From Tepidimonas thermarum (GTDB lineage Bacteria; Pseudomonadota; Gammaproteobacteria; Burkholderiales; Burkholderiaceae_C), in NCBI RefSeq assembly GCF_007556705.1, contig NZ_VJOL01000005.1, positions 20,966 through 84,965 of the forward strand: a stretch of DNA of 64,000 bases, read 5' to 3'. Numbering within the stretch: the first letter of the stretch is position 1; every line of letters starts with the position of its first letter. Position numbers and translations under genes: made by a program. Positions 11,636 to 22,400 of the stretch are shown here, in pieces. The notes under the pieces are model-generated. The model saw nothing but the letters and a program-made list of their open reading frames with translations. It had not been told where the DNA came from and ran no database searches.

Positions 11636-13381
11636 ATGAGAGCCTCTCAATTTCACATCAGCACCCTCAAGGAAGCCCCGGCCGATGCCGAGGTCGTCAG
11701 CCACCAGCTCATGATGCGCGCCGGCATGATCAAAAAGCTCGGCGCGGGCATCTACACCTACATGCCGATGGGCCTGCGCGTGATCCGCAAGGTCGAGCGC
11801 ATCGTGCGTGAGGAGATGGAGCGCGCCGGCGCGATCGAGCTGACCATGCCGATCGTGCAGCCCGCCGAGTTGTGGCAGGAGACCGGGCGCTTTGGCAAGA
11901 TGGGGCCGGAGCTGCTGCGCATCCGCGACCGGCACGAGCGCGACTTCGTCATCCAGCCCACCAGCGAGGAGGTGGTCACCGACATCGCGCGCCAGGATCT
12001 GCGCAGCTACAAGCAACTGCCCAAAAACTTCTATCAGATCCAGACCAAGTTCCGGGATGAGCGGCGGCCGCGCTTCGGGTTGATGCGCGGGCGCGAGTTC
12101 ATCATGAAGGACGCCTACAGCTTCGACCGCGACGCCGAGGGCGCCCAGCGCAGCTACCAGATCATGGCGCAGGCCTACCGGCGCATCTTCGACCGCTTTG
12201 GCCTGCGCTACCGCGCCGTGGCGGCCGACAGCGGTGCCATTGGCGGCGACCTGAGCGAGGAATTTCAGGTCATCGCCGCCACCGGCGAGGACGCGATCGT
12301 CTACTGCCCCACCAGCGACTACGCCGCCAACCTGGAAAAGGCCGAGGCGCTGCCGCCGCAGGGTCCGCGCCCGGCGCCCACGCAGGCGCTCAGCAAGGTG
12401 CCCACGCCGGGCCGCAGCACCTGCGCCCAGGTCGCCGAGCTGCTGGGCGTGCCGCTGGCGCGCACCGTCAAGTCCATCGTCTTGGCCACCGACGAGATCA
12501 ACGAGCGCGACGAAGTCGTCGCCACCCGCATCTGGCTGTTGCTGCTGCGCGGCGACCACGACATGAACGAGGTCAAGGTCGGCAAGCTGCCCGGACTGGC
12601 GTTGGGCTTTCGCTTTGCCACCGAGGCCGAGATCGTCGAGCACTTTGGCTGCCGCCCCGGCTACCTGGGGCCGGTGGGCACCCGCAAGCCGGTGATGGTG
12701 GTGGCCGACCGCGAGGTGGCGGTGATGGCCGACTGGATTTGCGGCGCCAACGAGGTCGATCACCACCTCACCGGCGTCAACTGGGGCCGCGATCTGCCCG
12801 AGCCGGACCTGGTGGCCGACATCCGCAACGTCGTCGCAGGCGACCCCTCGCCCGATGGCCAAGGGGTGCTGGCGATCGAGCGCGGCATCGAAGTGGGGCA
12901 CGTGTTCTACCTGGGCACCAAGTACAGCCGGGCCATGAACGCCACCTTCCTCGACGAAGACGGCAAGCCCAAGCCGTTCGAGATGGGCTGCTACGGCATC
13001 GGCATCACACGCCTGCCGGCGGCGGCCATCGAGCAAAACCACGACGAGCGCGGCATCATCTGGCCCGACGCGATCGCGCCGTTTACGGTGGTGCTGTGCC
13101 CGATCGGCATGGAGCGCAGCCCCAGCGTGCGCGAAGCCGCCGAGCGCCTGTACGAGACGCTGCGCGCCCACGGGGTGGACGTGATCCTGGACGACCGCGG
13201 CGAGCGCCCGGGCGTGATGTTTGCGGACTGGGAGCTGATCGGGGTGCCGCACCGCGTCACCCTGGGCGAACGCGGGCTCAAGGACGGTGTGGTCGAATAC
13301 CAGCACCGGCGCGACAACGCGGCCACGCCGGTGCCGCTGACCGACATCGTGGAGTGGTTGCGCGGCCGCATCGCGGTGTGA
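11636..13381 (+). CDS. proS: Prolyl-tRNA synthetase, bacterial type
   Basis: Charges tRNA-Pro. 581 residues, the size of the long bacterial form. Class II motif 1 lies in the N-terminal third. Motif 2 is around [21 protein letters not shown] (near 135-155). An inserted YbaK-like editing domain spans roughly residues 230-390 and would hydrolyse Ala-tRNA-Pro. Motif 3 is at [17 protein letters not shown] near 455-470, followed by the anticodon-binding domain. ATG 11636 gives the canonical [19 protein letters not shown] start. The transglycosylase gene begins three bases after its stop. Confidence 0.98.
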   Translation: MRASQFHISTLKEAPADAEVVSHQLMMRAGMIKKLGAGIYTYMPMGLRVIRKVERIVREEMERAGAIELTMPIVQPAELWQETGRFGKMGPELLRIRDRHERDFVIQPTSEEVVTDIARQDLRSYKQLPKNFYQIQTKFRDERRPRFGLMRGREFIMKDAYSFDRDAEGAQRSYQIMAQAYRRIFDRFGLRYRAVAADSGAIGGDLSEEFQVIAATGEDAIVYCPTSDYAANLEKAEALPPQGPRPAPTQALSKVPTPGRSTCAQVAELLGVPLARTVKSIVLATDEINERDEVVATRIWLLLLRGDHDMNEVKVGKLPGLALGFRFATEAEIVEHFGCRPGYLGPVGTRKPVMVVADREVAVMADWICGANEVDHHLTGVNWGRDLPEPDLVADIRNVVAGDPSPDGQGVLAIERGIEVGHVFYLGTKYSRAMNATFLDEDGKPKPFEMGCYGIGITRLPAAAIEQNHDERGIIWPDAIAPFTVVLCPIGMERSPSVREAAERLYETLRAHGVDVILDDRGERPGVMFADWELIGVPHRVTLGERGLKDGVVEYQHRRDNAATPVPLTDIVEWLRGRIAV

Positions 13382-13384
13382 GGC

Positions 13385-14065
13385 ATGGACGGGGTGCCAG
13401 GCGCAGCGCTGCAGCGGCGCGGCTGCCTGCGCCGCATGGTGGCCGGGGCGCTGCCGGTCCTGGTGCCACGGGCGCTGCCCACGCTCGTCGGGGGGCTGGC
13501 CGCGGCAGCGGCTGCGCCGGCCCGGGCCGGCGCGCAAATCGAGGAACCCTTGTCCGACGCGGTGCGGCACGCGCTGCGCGCGGCGGTCGAGCAGCTCGAC
13601 CCGCCCGAGCCGGTGTTTGCCACCCCCGAGGCGCGGCTGGCCTATGTGCACTGGTTGACCCGCGCGAGCTGGCAGCTGCGCCGGCGCAAGCCAGAGCCGC
13701 AGGCGCGTCTGGATTTTTTGCAGACCGTGTGGTACGAGAGCCGGCGCGCCGGCTTGGACACGGCGCTGGTGCTGGGTTTGATCGAGGTCGAGAGCGCCTT
13801 TCGCAAGTACGCCATCTCGCGCGCTGGGGCGCGCGGCTACATGCAGGTGATGCCGTTTTGGACGCGGCTCATCGGCGACGGCGACCCGGACAAGCTGTTT
13901 CACCTGCAGACCAACCTGCGCTACGGCTGCGTCATCCTGCGCCACTACCTGGACCGCGAGCGCGGCGACCTGTTTTTGGCGCTGGGGCGCTACAACGGCA
14001 GCCGCGGGCGTGCGGCATACCCCAACGCCGTCTTTGCCGCCGAGCGCCGTTGGCGCCTGGCGTGA
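13385..14065 (+). CDS. Lytic murein transglycosylase (SLT domain)
   Basis: 226 residues with a basic, hydrophobic N-terminus containing RR motifs and an Ala-rich stretch ending PARAGAQ, a likely export signal. The SLT catalytic core begins near residue 130: LIEVESAFRKYAISRAGARG holds the catalytic Glu, then MQVMPFW and the terminal YNGS motif near 206. It would cleave peptidoglycan between MurNAc and GlcNAc in the periplasm. It follows proS by three bases and is probably cotranscribed with it. It differs from FlgJ, the flagellar hydrolase further downstream. Confidence 0.85.
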   Translation: MDGVPGAALQRRGCLRRMVAGALPVLVPRALPTLVGGLAAAAAAPARAGAQIEEPLSDAVRHALRAAVEQLDPPEPVFATPEARLAYVHWLTRASWQLRRRKPEPQARLDFLQTVWYESRRAGLDTALVLGLIEVESAFRKYAISRAGARGYMQVMPFWTRLIGDGDPDKLFHLQTNLRYGCVILRHYLDRERGDLFLALGRYNGSRGRAAYPNAVFAAERRWRLA

Positions 14066-14080
14066 GGGGCGCGCCGCCCC
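14066..14080. terminator. GC hairpin between convergent transglycosylase and AAA genes
   Basis: GGGGCG (14066-14071) pairs with CGCCCC (14075-14080) around a three-base loop, immediately after the transglycosylase stop and before the end of the opposing AAA gene. The position suggests termination; there is no T-run. Confidence 0.35.
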
Positions 14081-14098
14081 CCACCCGGCGCGGGCCGC

Positions 14099-15106
14099 TC
14101 ACTGCAAAAAGCCGATGCGCGTGCGCGTGCTGCCGCTGGCGGGCAGGTCGCGCGGCTCGATGCGCTCGCGCCGCTCCAACCGCGCATTGCCAAAGGCGGT
14201 CATGAGGGCGCGGCGCATCTCGCGCGGGGCCAGCGCCGCCAGCTGATCGAGCACGTCGTCGCCCGGTTCCTCGTCGAACAGCCGGCCCCAGTCGTGCGCC
14301 GCGCGCAGGCGTTGGTAGAGCTGGCGCGCGATGCCACGTGCCTCGTCGCGCGTCGGCGGCGCGATCTCGAACACGTTCATGCGGTTGAGGATCGGCTCCG
14401 GGATCGAGCGCTCGTCGTTGGCCGTGGTGATCCAGATGACCTGGCTGGCGTCGATGGGCACCTCGGCAAACTCGTCCACAAAGCGCTGCGCCGTCTGCGG
14501 CTCGAGCAGCCCGTAGAGGGCGCCCAGCGGGTCGTACTGCGCCGCCTCGCTGGCCTTGTCGATTTCGTCCACCACGATCACCGGGTTGGCGTAATTGCCC
14601 TCGATCAGCGCCTCGAACACCTTGCCGGGTTTGGCGCCCTTCCACTGCGAGGACGAGCCCGACAGCAGCCAGCCGGCGGTCATCGAGCTCATCGGCACCA
14701 GCGTCATGCTGGTGGCCAGCAGCTCGGCGAGCTGGTGCGCAAAGTGGGTTTTGCCCACGCCGGGCGGCCCGAGCAGCAGCAGCGGCGTGATCTCCAGGCT
14801 GTCGCGGCTTTCCTGCGCCAGCGCGATGTGGCGCCGCACGTCGTCGAGCACGGCGCGGAAGTTGGGCAGTTGCTCGTACAGCGGCTCGACGTCCGGGATG
14901 CCCGAGGGCTTGACCGCAAAGCGCTGCGGGCCGCGTTCGAGCATGCGCTCGTAGGTTTGGCACAACACGGCCTGCTCGCGCTCGTTGCCCTGGGCCTTGA
15001 GGCGCCGCAAGCGCTGCTCGACCTCGTCCGGGCTGAAGACGTCGCGCACGTGCGCGATCGGCAGGCCGCGCGGGGTGGGGATGGCGGGAACGGGGTTCGC
15101 TTCCAT
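14099..15106 (-). CDS. Lon-like AAA ATPase without protease domain
   Basis: 335 residues. An N-terminal helical region is followed by one AAA+ module: Walker A GPPGVGKTHF at residues 113-122, Walker B VIVVDEID at 176-183 and a sensor-like ITTANDE. The order and spacing resemble the ATPase domain of Lon, but the Ser-Lys protease domain is absent. It probably acts as a free-standing chaperone-like or regulatory ATPase; the substrate is unknown. I chose ATG 15106 because AAGGAG lies eight bases upstream. The longer open frame up to 15208 has no such site and reads as unlikely protein. Confidence 0.8.
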   Translation of the reverse strand: MEANPVPAIPTPRGLPIAHVRDVFSPDEVEQRLRRLKAQGNEREQAVLCQTYERMLERGPQRFAVKPSGIPDVEPLYEQLPNFRAVLDDVRRHIALAQESRDSLEITPLLLLGPPGVGKTHFAHQLAELLATSMTLVPMSSMTAGWLLSGSSSQWKGAKPGKVFEALIEGNYANPVIVVDEIDKASEAAQYDPLGALYGLLEPQTAQRFVDEFAEVPIDASQVIWITTANDERSIPEPILNRMNVFEIAPPTRDEARGIARQLYQRLRAAHDWGRLFDEEPGDDVLDQLAALAPREMRRALMTAFGNARLERRERIEPRDLPASGSTRTRIGFLQ

Positions 15107-15213
15107 GGCACGTTCTCCTTCGACGACCGGTGTTGCGGTCATTGAAGCATGGACCATGCCAGCGCTCCAACCCGGGCTATCCCCGATGGGGCTGCCCCGG
15201 CCGCACAACCGGC

Positions 15214-15540
15214 TCAGTGGGTTGGAGCCGTCAGGAGCTTTTGCAGTTCACCGCTTTCGTACATCTCCATCATGATGTCCGAGCCGCCGATGAACTCGCC
15301 GCGCACATAGAGCTGCGGGATGGTGGGCCAGTTGCTGTATTCCTTGATGCCTTGGCGGATTTCGGGGTCTTCCAGCACGTTGACCGTCACCAGGGTCTTG
15401 GGATCGACGCCGCAGGCCTTCAGGATCTGGACCGCGCGGCCGGAAAAGCCGCACATGGGAAAGCTGGCCGTGCCCTTCATGAACAGCACGATGTCGTGGT
15501 TCTTGACGAGTTGGTCGATGCGCTGTTGAACGTCGCTCAT
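15214..15540 (-). CDS. grxD: Monothiol glutaredoxin (Grx4 type)
   Basis: 108 residues with the CGFS active site at residues 30-33 inside [13 protein letters not shown], and the glutathione-binding WPTIPQLYV and GGSDI segments. CGFS glutaredoxins bind a bridged [2Fe-2S] cluster and pass it to Fe-S targets rather than acting as general disulfide reductases. It is the last gene of the hemA-prfA-prmC-grxD run, 36 bases after prmC. A GATAAT box overlapping the prmC stop could give it its own promoter, though the -35 is poor. Confidence 0.96.
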   Translation of the reverse strand: MSDVQQRIDQLVKNHDIVLFMKGTASFPMCGFSGRAVQILKACGVDPKTLVTVNVLEDPEIRQGIKEYSNWPTIPQLYVRGEFIGGSDIMMEMYESGELQKLLTAPTH

Positions 15541-15576
15541 GGCGTCCCTGTGGAAAAAGTCGTGAACGTGTGCGAA

Positions 15577-16578
15577 TTATCGCCACTGACGGGGCGCGCC
15601 GCTGGCGGCGCGCGGGATATCCGTGTCGGCAGGGGTGTCGTGGGGCCAGCGGCCGCCGGTGCAGCGCCGGTGCCCACCCAGGTCGTGTCGGTGGTCGATG
15701 TCGGCAAAGCCCCGCGCGCGCAGCAGGGCGGCCACGGCGTCGGCTTGGTCCCAGCCGTGTTCGAGCAGCAGCCAGCCTCCGGTGGCCAGGCGCGCCGGCG
15801 CCCCCGCAATGATGGCCCGCAAGTCGGCCAGGCCATCGTCGCCGGCGACCAGCGCCGAGCGCGGCTCGTGCCGCAGCGCGGGTAGGTGCGGGTCGTCGGC
15901 GCGCAGGTAGGGTGGGTTGGCCAGCACGAGGTCGAAGCGCGCCGGCCAGGCGGGCGCATCGCGAGGGGCGTGGGTGGCGGCTGGCGCCGCGCCGGCTGCG
16001 GCGGGCCACGCGGCCCAGTCCGCCCACCAGTGGCCGCACAGCCAGCGCACCGGCAGCCCCAGCCGCCGGCCGTTGGCGGCGGCCACCTGCAGGGCGTCGG
16101 CGCTGCTGTCCAGGCCCCACACGCGGGCACGGGGCCGCGCGTGCTGCACGGCCAGCGCGATGGCGCCGCTGCCGGTGCCCAAATCCAACACCTGCGCGTG
16201 CGCGTCGGCGGGCAGCAGCGCCAGCGCCCAGTCCACCAGCGTTTCGGTATCGGGGCGGGGGTCGAGCACACGCGCATCGACCTGCAGCGTCAAACCGTAA
16301 AACCCCCGCTGGCCGGTCAGGTAGGCCAGTGGCTCGCCGTCCAGCCGGCGCTGGCACAGCGCGGCATAGTGGTCGGCGGTGGCGGCGTCCAGGGGGGCAT
16401 CGTCGTGCGCCAGCAGCCAGGCGCGGTCACTTGGCGGCCGCCCCAGGGCGTGCAGCAGCAGCCATTGCGCGTCCAGGCGTTGCAGCCCACGGGCCTGCGC
16501 GTGCTGCAAGGCGGCGCGCAGCGTCGCGCCTGCGGGGGCGCCAGCGCGGGGTTGCGGGGGGAGGGGGACAGCCGCCAT
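15577..16578 (-). CDS. prmC: Release factor glutamine methyltransferase
   Basis: Methylates the Gln of the GGQ motif in release factors RF1 and RF2. 333 residues. An N-terminal helical domain contains LTGQRGFYGLTLQVDARVLDPR. The Rossmann methyltransferase core starts at VLDLGTGSGAIALA, and the catalytic substrate-binding motif NPPY lies in LVLANPPYLRADD. The family usually has 280-300 residues; the excess is a Pro/Ala-rich insert before the NPPY motif. ATG 16578 comes 14 bases after the prfA stop, so enzyme and substrate are cotranscribed. Confidence 0.95.
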   Translation of the reverse strand: MAAVPLPPQPRAGAPAGATLRAALQHAQARGLQRLDAQWLLLHALGRPPSDRAWLLAHDDAPLDAATADHYAALCQRRLDGEPLAYLTGQRGFYGLTLQVDARVLDPRPDTETLVDWALALLPADAHAQVLDLGTGSGAIALAVQHARPRARVWGLDSSADALQVAAANGRRLGLPVRWLCGHWWADWAAWPAAAGAAPAATHAPRDAPAWPARFDLVLANPPYLRADDPHLPALRHEPRSALVAGDDGLADLRAIIAGAPARLATGGWLLLEHGWDQADAVAALLRARGFADIDHRHDLGGHRRCTGGRWPHDTPADTDIPRAASGAPRQWR

Positions 16579-16592
16579 GGCCCGTGCCGCGC

Positions 16593-17705
16593 TCAGGCGG
16601 GCTGGCCCGCGCGCGCCTCCAGCTCCGCCATCAGCTCGGCGCCGCGGGCCAGTTGCAGGCCGTGCACCAGCTCGTCCAAATCCCCCTCCAGCACCGCCGG
16701 CAGCTTGTACAGCGTCAGGTGGATGCGGTGGTCGGTGACGCGGCCTTGCGGAAAGTTGTAGGTGCGGATGCGGTCGCTGCGATCGCCGCTGCCGATGAGG
16801 CCCTTGCGCGTGGCGGCCTCCCGCGCCTCGCGCTCGCGTCGCTCGCGCTCTTGCAGGCGGGCCAGCAGCACCTGCAGCGCCTTGGCGCGGTTGCGGTGCT
16901 GGCTGCGGTCGTCCTGGCATTCGGCGACGATCCCGGTGGGCAAGTGGGTGATGCGCACCGCCGAGTCGGTCTTGTTGACGTGCTGGCCGCCGGCGCCGCT
17001 GGCGCGAAAGGTGTCGATGCGCAGCTCGGCCGGGTTGATCTGCACCGCCTGGGCTTCGTCCGGTTCGGGCAGCACGGCGACGGTGCAGGCGCTGGTGTGG
17101 ATGCGGCCCTGCGATTCGGTGACCGGAATGCGCTGCACGCGGTGCCCCCCCGACTCGAAGCGCAGGCGGCCATACGCGCCGTGCCCGACGATGCGCAGCA
17201 CGACCTCCTTGTAGCCACCCAGCTCGCTGGGCGATTCGCTGATGACTTCCACCCGCCAGCCGTTGCGCTCGGCGTAGCGGGTGTACATGCGCGCCAGGTC
17301 GGCGGCAAACAGCGCCGCTTCCTCGCCGCCGGTGCCGGCGCGGATTTCGACGAAAGCGTGGCGCTCGTCGTCCGGGTCGCGCGGCAGCAGCCGTGTCTGC
17401 AGCTCGGCGGCCAGGGCGTCGAGTTCGCTTTGCACACTGGCGATTTCGTCTTCGGCCAGCGCGGCCAGCTCGGCGTCGCCACCGGCTTGAGCGTCCGCCG
17501 CGAGCTGGCGCGCGTGCGCCAGCGCGGCTTCGCACTGCAGGTAGCGCAGGTAGGGCTGCACGATGGCGTCGGTGTCGGCGTGCTCGCGCGTGAGGGCCCG
17601 AAAGCGCTCCCGGTCGGCGGTGGCATCGGCCGCGCAGAGCTGGGCGTCGAGCTCGTGCAGCCGCAGGCGCAAGCGCTCGAGCGATTCGCGGACGAAGGGC
17701 TTCAT
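16593..17705 (-). CDS. prfA: Peptide chain release factor 1
   Basis: Recognises UAA and UAG stop codons. 370 residues. The anticodon-like tripeptide PVT lies within [12 protein letters not shown], and the GGQ catalytic motif within [18 protein letters not shown]. The Gln of GGQ is the target of the neighbouring PrmC. It is slightly longer than the usual 360 residues. The start overlaps the hemA stop (ATGA), indicating coupled translation. Confidence 0.98.
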   Translation of the reverse strand: MKPFVRESLERLRLRLHELDAQLCAADATADRERFRALTREHADTDAIVQPYLRYLQCEAALAHARQLAADAQAGGDAELAALAEDEIASVQSELDALAAELQTRLLPRDPDDERHAFVEIRAGTGGEEAALFAADLARMYTRYAERNGWRVEVISESPSELGGYKEVVLRIVGHGAYGRLRFESGGHRVQRIPVTESQGRIHTSACTVAVLPEPDEAQAVQINPAELRIDTFRASGAGGQHVNKTDSAVRITHLPTGIVAECQDDRSQHRNRAKALQVLLARLQERERREREAREAATRKGLIGSGDRSDRIRTYNFPQGRVTDHRIHLTLYKLPAVLEGDLDELVHGLQLARGAELMAELEARAGQPA

Positions 17706-19018
17706 CGGGGCATCGCGCTCGGCTCGGGCGGGGTCGCGGCCCCTTGCGGCCGTCCGCGCAGGAACAGGCGCGCCACCACGTCGGCCGTGTGGCGCCGGCT
17801 GGCTTCGTCGCCGCTGTGCAGCTCGGCCAGCGCACCGTGCAGCATCTTGTGCGTCAGGCCGCGCGCTAGGGCTTGCAGCGCCTCTTCGGGGCTGGCGCCC
17901 TTGGCCAGCAGCCGCCGTGCGCGCGCCAGCTCGGCCTGTTGCCAGGCCTCGGACTGGGCCTGCAGGTCGCGGATCAGCCCCACCACCCCGGCGTGCGGGT
18001 CGCGCTGGCGCAGCCAGTGCATGAAGCTCTGCACCCCGGCGTCGATGATGGCCTCGGCCTGCGCCACGGCGGCTTGCCGGTGGTCCTTGCCGGCCTGCAC
18101 CACGGCGGCCAGATCGTCCACGGTGTAGAGGTAGACGTCATCCAGCGCCTTGACCTCGGCCTCGATGTCGCGCGGCACCGCCAGATCCACCATGAAGATC
18201 GGGCGGTGGCGCCGGCGCTTGAGCGCGCTCTCCACCATGCCCAGGCCGATCAGCGGCAGGGTGCTGGCCGTGCAGCTGATCACCGCGTCGAACTCGTGCA
18301 AGCGCGCCGGCAGGTCGGACAGGCGCATGACCTCGGCGCCAAAGCGGGCGGCCAGCTTTTCGCCGCGCTCCAGCGTGCGGTTGGCGACCGCCATCGCGCG
18401 CGGCTGGCGCGCCGCAAAGTGCGTGGCGGCCAGCTCGATCATTTCGCCCGCGCCCACGAACAGGATGCGGATGTCGCGCAAATCCTCGAACAGCTGGCTG
18501 GCCAGACGCACGGCCGCTGCCGCCATGCTGATCGAGTGGGCGCCGATGTCGGTGCTGGTGCGCACCTGCTTGGCCACGGCAAACGAGCGCTGAAAGAGCT
18601 GGTGCAGCGTGGTGCCCAGGGCCCCGGCGGCATCGGCGGCGCGCACCGCGTCCTTGAGCTGGCCCAGGATTTGCGCCTCGCCCAGCACCATGCTGTCGAG
18701 CCCGCTGGCGACGCGAAACGCGTGGCGCGCCGCCGCGTCCTCGCGCAGCACGTAGGCGTGCTGCATCAGCGTGTCGGCGCTGACGCCGCCGGTTTGGGCC
18801 AGCCAGTCGATGGCCGGTTCGATCAGCGGTTCGTCGGCCGCGCAATACAGTTCGGTGCGGTTGCAGGTGGACAGCAGCGCGGCTTCCGGCTGGCGCGCCA
18901 GCGCGGCGCGAAAACGCCGCAGCGCCTCGGGCACTTGGTCGAGGGCGAACGCAAACCGCCCGCGCACATCGAGCGGGGCCGTTTGGTGGTTGATGCCGAG
19001 CGCCCAGACTGCTGCCAT
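17702..19018 (-). CDS. hemA: Glutamyl-tRNA reductase
   Basis: First committed step of haem, sirohaem and cobalamin synthesis by the C5 pathway: reduces glutamyl-tRNA to glutamate-1-semialdehyde with NADPH. 438 residues. It begins [20 protein letters not shown]. The catalytic Cys is C52 in STCNRTE, the [16 protein letters not shown] motif is near 105, and the NADPH-binding VGAGEM follows. The C-terminus is a helical dimerisation arm. It heads the hemA-prfA-prmC-grxD group. ATG 19018 follows a TATAAT box so closely that the mRNA may have almost no leader. Confidence 0.97.
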   Translation of the reverse strand: MAAVWALGINHQTAPLDVRGRFAFALDQVPEALRRFRAALARQPEAALLSTCNRTELYCAADEPLIEPAIDWLAQTGGVSADTLMQHAYVLREDAAARHAFRVASGLDSMVLGEAQILGQLKDAVRAADAAGALGTTLHQLFQRSFAVAKQVRTSTDIGAHSISMAAAAVRLASQLFEDLRDIRILFVGAGEMIELAATHFAARQPRAMAVANRTLERGEKLAARFGAEVMRLSDLPARLHEFDAVISCTASTLPLIGLGMVESALKRRRHRPIFMVDLAVPRDIEAEVKALDDVYLYTVDDLAAVVQAGKDHRQAAVAQAEAIIDAGVQSFMHWLRQRDPHAGVVGLIRDLQAQSEAWQQAELARARRLLAKGASPEEALQALARGLTHKMLHGALAELHSGDEASRRHTADVVARLFLRGRPQGAATPPEPSAMPR

Positions 19019-19026
19019 GGTGTCGG

Positions 19027-19032
19027 ATTATA
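19027..19032 (-). promoter_or_regulatory. Consensus -10 box (TATAAT) of hemA
   Basis: TATAAT on the minus strand ends eight bases before the hemA start codon, so transcription would begin within about three bases of the ATG. No good -35 box is visible upstream. The same AT-rich core reads TATAAA on the plus strand (19030-19035), offering a back-to-back -10 for the small membrane-protein gene. Confidence 0.5.
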
Positions 19033-19052
19033 AAATTGCGCCCCTTGTGGAT

Positions 19053-19325
19053 ATGCTGGCCTTGTTTTGGCATGGGCTCAACCTCGTGGCGCCGGCCTGG
19101 GGTGTGGCGGCCCTGCTTGCCCCCGCGCTGGCGTGGCGCGCGCTGCCCGGCACACGCGCGCGCGCCCTGCTGGCGCATGGGGCCTGGCTGGGGCTGACGG
19201 GCTCGGCGGTGATGGTGGCGGGCCTGGTGCTGCAGGGGCGCGATGGCCGCATGGTCACCTACGCGGCCCTGGTGGCGGTGATGGGCGCGCTGGCCGCCTG
19301 GCGCGACCGCGGCCGCACCCGATGA
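19053..19325 (+). CDS. Small membrane protein, unknown function
   Basis: 90 residues with at least two hydrophobic segments (VAPAWGVAALLAPALAW, and LGLTGSAVMVAGLVL), a short GRDGRMVTYAAL link and a third segment ending in Arg-rich AAWRDRGRTR. I recall similar hypothetical proteins beside hemA in Comamonadaceae, but know no function. ATG 19053 was chosen because it avoids overlap with hemA and starts just ahead of the first helix. An in-frame ATG at 19017 would overlap the hemA start. The ribosome-binding site is weak. Confidence 0.6.
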   Translation: MLALFWHGLNLVAPAWGVAALLAPALAWRALPGTRARALLAHGAWLGLTGSAVMVAGLVLQGRDGRMVTYAALVAVMGALAAWRDRGRTR

Positions 19326-19457
19326 TCCCTACCGCCGGGAGGGACGCCGGACCCCGCCCGCCCCGCGGCCGTGTTGCGCTGCGGTAACATCCACAGCCCG
19401 TGTCGGCCGCCGCGCCCCCAGGCGGGGCGACGCGCGGTCTGCCAGCCGCTTTCGCCC

Positions 19458-22400
19458 ATGAACGCTCCGACGCCCCTCCACGCCCTGCTCGACGCCGCGC
19501 CCGACGCCCCCCGCCTGCGCGAAATTCCCTACAACTACACCTCGTTCTCGGACCGGGAAATCGTCCTGCGGCTGCTTGGCGAGCGCGCCTGGACCGTGCT
19601 CGAGCAGCTGCGCCGCGAGCGCGCCACGGGCCGCTCCGCGCGCATGCTGTACGAGGTGCTGGGCGACATGTGGGTGGTCCAGCGCAATCCGTACCTGCAG
19701 GACGACCTGCTGGCCAACCCCAAGCGCCGCGCGGCGCTCATCGAAGCGTTGCACCACCGCTTGGGCGAAATCGAAAAACGCCGCCGCCCGCAGGAGGACC
19801 GGCAGCGCGATGCGCTGGTTGGGGAACTGCTCGACCATGCCCGGCGCGCGGTGCAGGCGTTTGCGCAGTCGTTCGACGAGATGGCGGCGCTGCGCCAGCG
19901 CGTCGTCAAGGTGCTGCGCCGCCACACCCACAAGGACAACATCAAGTTCGACGGTCTGAGCCGCGTCAGCCATGTGACCGATGCCACCGACTGGCGGGTG
20001 GAGTACCCGTTCGTCGTGCTGACCCCCGACACCGAGGCCGAGGTCGCCGGCCTGGTGCAGGGGTGCATCGAGCTGGGCCTGACCATCATTCCGCGCGGCG
20101 GCGGCACCGGCTACACCGGCGGCGCCGTGCCGCTGACCTGGAAGAGTGCGGTCATCAACACCGAAAAACTGGAGGCGATGACCGAGGTCGAGCACGTGCA
20201 GCTGCCCGGCCTGGCGCAGCCGGTGCCCACAATCTGGACCGAAGCTGGGGTGGTGACGCAGCGCGTGGCCGATGCGGCCGAGCGCGCCGGTTTCGTCTTT
20301 GCGGTTGACCCCACCTCGGCCGAGGCGTCGTGCATCGGCGGCAACATCGCCATGAACGCCGGCGGCAAAAAAGCGGTGCTGTGGGGCACGGCGCTGGACA
20401 ACCTGGCCAGCTGGCGCATGGTCACGCCCAATGCCGAATGGCTGGAGGTGCACCGCATCGGCCACAACCTGGGCAAGATCCACGACACCGAGGTGGCCAG
20501 CTTCGAACTGCGCTACTTGGCGGCCGATGGCAAGACGCCGCTGCGCACCGAGCGGCTCGACATCCCGGGCCGAAGCTTTCGCAAGGCCGGTCTGGGCAAG
20601 GACGTCACCGACAAGTTTTTGAGCGGCCTGCCGGGCGTGCAAAAAGAAGGTTGCGACGGCATCATCACCAGCGCCCGCTGGGTGGTGCACCGCATGCCCG
20701 CGCACACCCGCACCGTGTGCTTGGAGTTCTTTGGCAACCCCAAGGATGCGGTGCCCTCGATCGTCGAGATCAAAGACTTCATGTTCGCCGAACAAAAGCG
20801 CACCGGCACCGTGCTGGCGGGCTTGGAGCACTTGGACGACCGCTACCTCAAAGCGGTGGGCTACACCACCAAGAGCAAGCGCGGCACGCTGCCCAAGATG
20901 GTGCTGATCGGCGACATCGTGGGCGACGACCCCGACGCCGTGGCGCGTGCCACCAGCGAGGTGGTGCGCCTGGCCAATGCGCGCGCGGGCGAGGGCTTTG
21001 TCGCGGTCAGCCCCGAGGCGCGCAAGAAGTTCTGGGCCGACCGCAAGCGCACCGCGGCCATCAGCCGCCACACCAACGCCTTCAAGATCAACGAGGACGT
21101 GGTGATCCCGCTCGAGCGCATGGGGGAGTACACCCTGGGCATCGAGCGCATCAACATCGAGCTGAGCCTGCGCAACAAAATCCGGCTCTGCGACGAGCTG
21201 GAGGCGTTTTTTGCGCGCGGCGCGCTGCCGCTGGGCAAGGCCGAAGACCCCAACGACATGCCCGGGCCCGAGTGGTTGGCCGAGCGCACCGAACAGGCGC
21301 TGGCGCTCATCCGCGCGGTGCGCGCCCAGTGGCAGGCGTGGAAAGAGGGCCTGGACGACCCCGCGCCGCCGGGCGGGCGCAGCCTGTTCGAGCAGTTGCA
21401 GGACCACAGCCTGCGCGCAAGCTGGAAGACCCAGTTGCGCCAGCCGCTGCGCGACCTGTTCACCGGTGCGGTGTTCGCCCCCGTGCTGGCGGAGTGCGAG
21501 GCCATCCACCAGCGCGTGCTCAAGGGGCGCGTGTGGGTGGCGCTGCACATGCACGCGGGCGACGGCAACGTGCACACCAACATCCCCGTCAACAGCGACG
21601 ACTACGACATGCTGCAGACCGCGCACGAGGCGGTCGCTCGCATCATGGCGCTGGCGCGCAGCCTCGACGGTGTCATCTCGGGTGAGCACGGCATCGGCAT
21701 CACCAAGCTCGAATACCTGAGCGACGCTGAGCTGGCGCCGTTTGCCGAGTACAAGCGCCGCGTGGACCCGCAAGGGCGCTTCAACCGCGGCAAGCTGTTG
21801 CGCGACGCCGCCGCGCTTGGCCCCGATGTGCACGCCGCCGACCTGAGCCAGGCGTACACGCCGAGCTTTGGCCTCATGGGCTACGAGTCGCTCATCATGC
21901 AGCAAAGCGACATCGGCGCCATTGCCGACAGCATCAAAGACTGCCTGCGCTGCGGCAAGTGCAAGCCGGTGTGCTCCACCCACGTGCCGCGCGCCAATCT
22001 GCTGTACAGCCCACGCAACAAGATTTTGGCCACCAGCCTGCTGATCGAGGCCTTTTTGTACGAGGAACAGACGCGCCGCGGCGTGTCGCTGCAGCACTGG
22101 GAGGAGTTCGAGGACGTGGCCGACCACTGCACGGTGTGCCACAAGTGCCTCAGTCCGTGTCCGGTCAAGATCGACTTTGGCGACGTGTCCATGAACATGC
22201 GCAACCTGCTGCGCAAGATGGGGCGCAAGTCGTGGCGGCCGGGCAATGCGCTGGCGATGGCCTTCCTCAACGCCACCAACCCCGAGACGATCAAGCTCAT
22301 GCGCACCGCCATGGTGGACGTGGGCTACAAGGCGCAGCGCCTGGCGCACGAGGCGCTCAAGGGCTTGGCGCGCCGCCAGACCAGCGCGCCGCCGGCCACC

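Noticed and set aside
11165..13945. 926-codon minus-strand open frame opposite proS
   Set aside because: A shadow of proS caused by high G+C; its translation is low-complexity and has no recognisable domain, while proS is complete on the plus strand.
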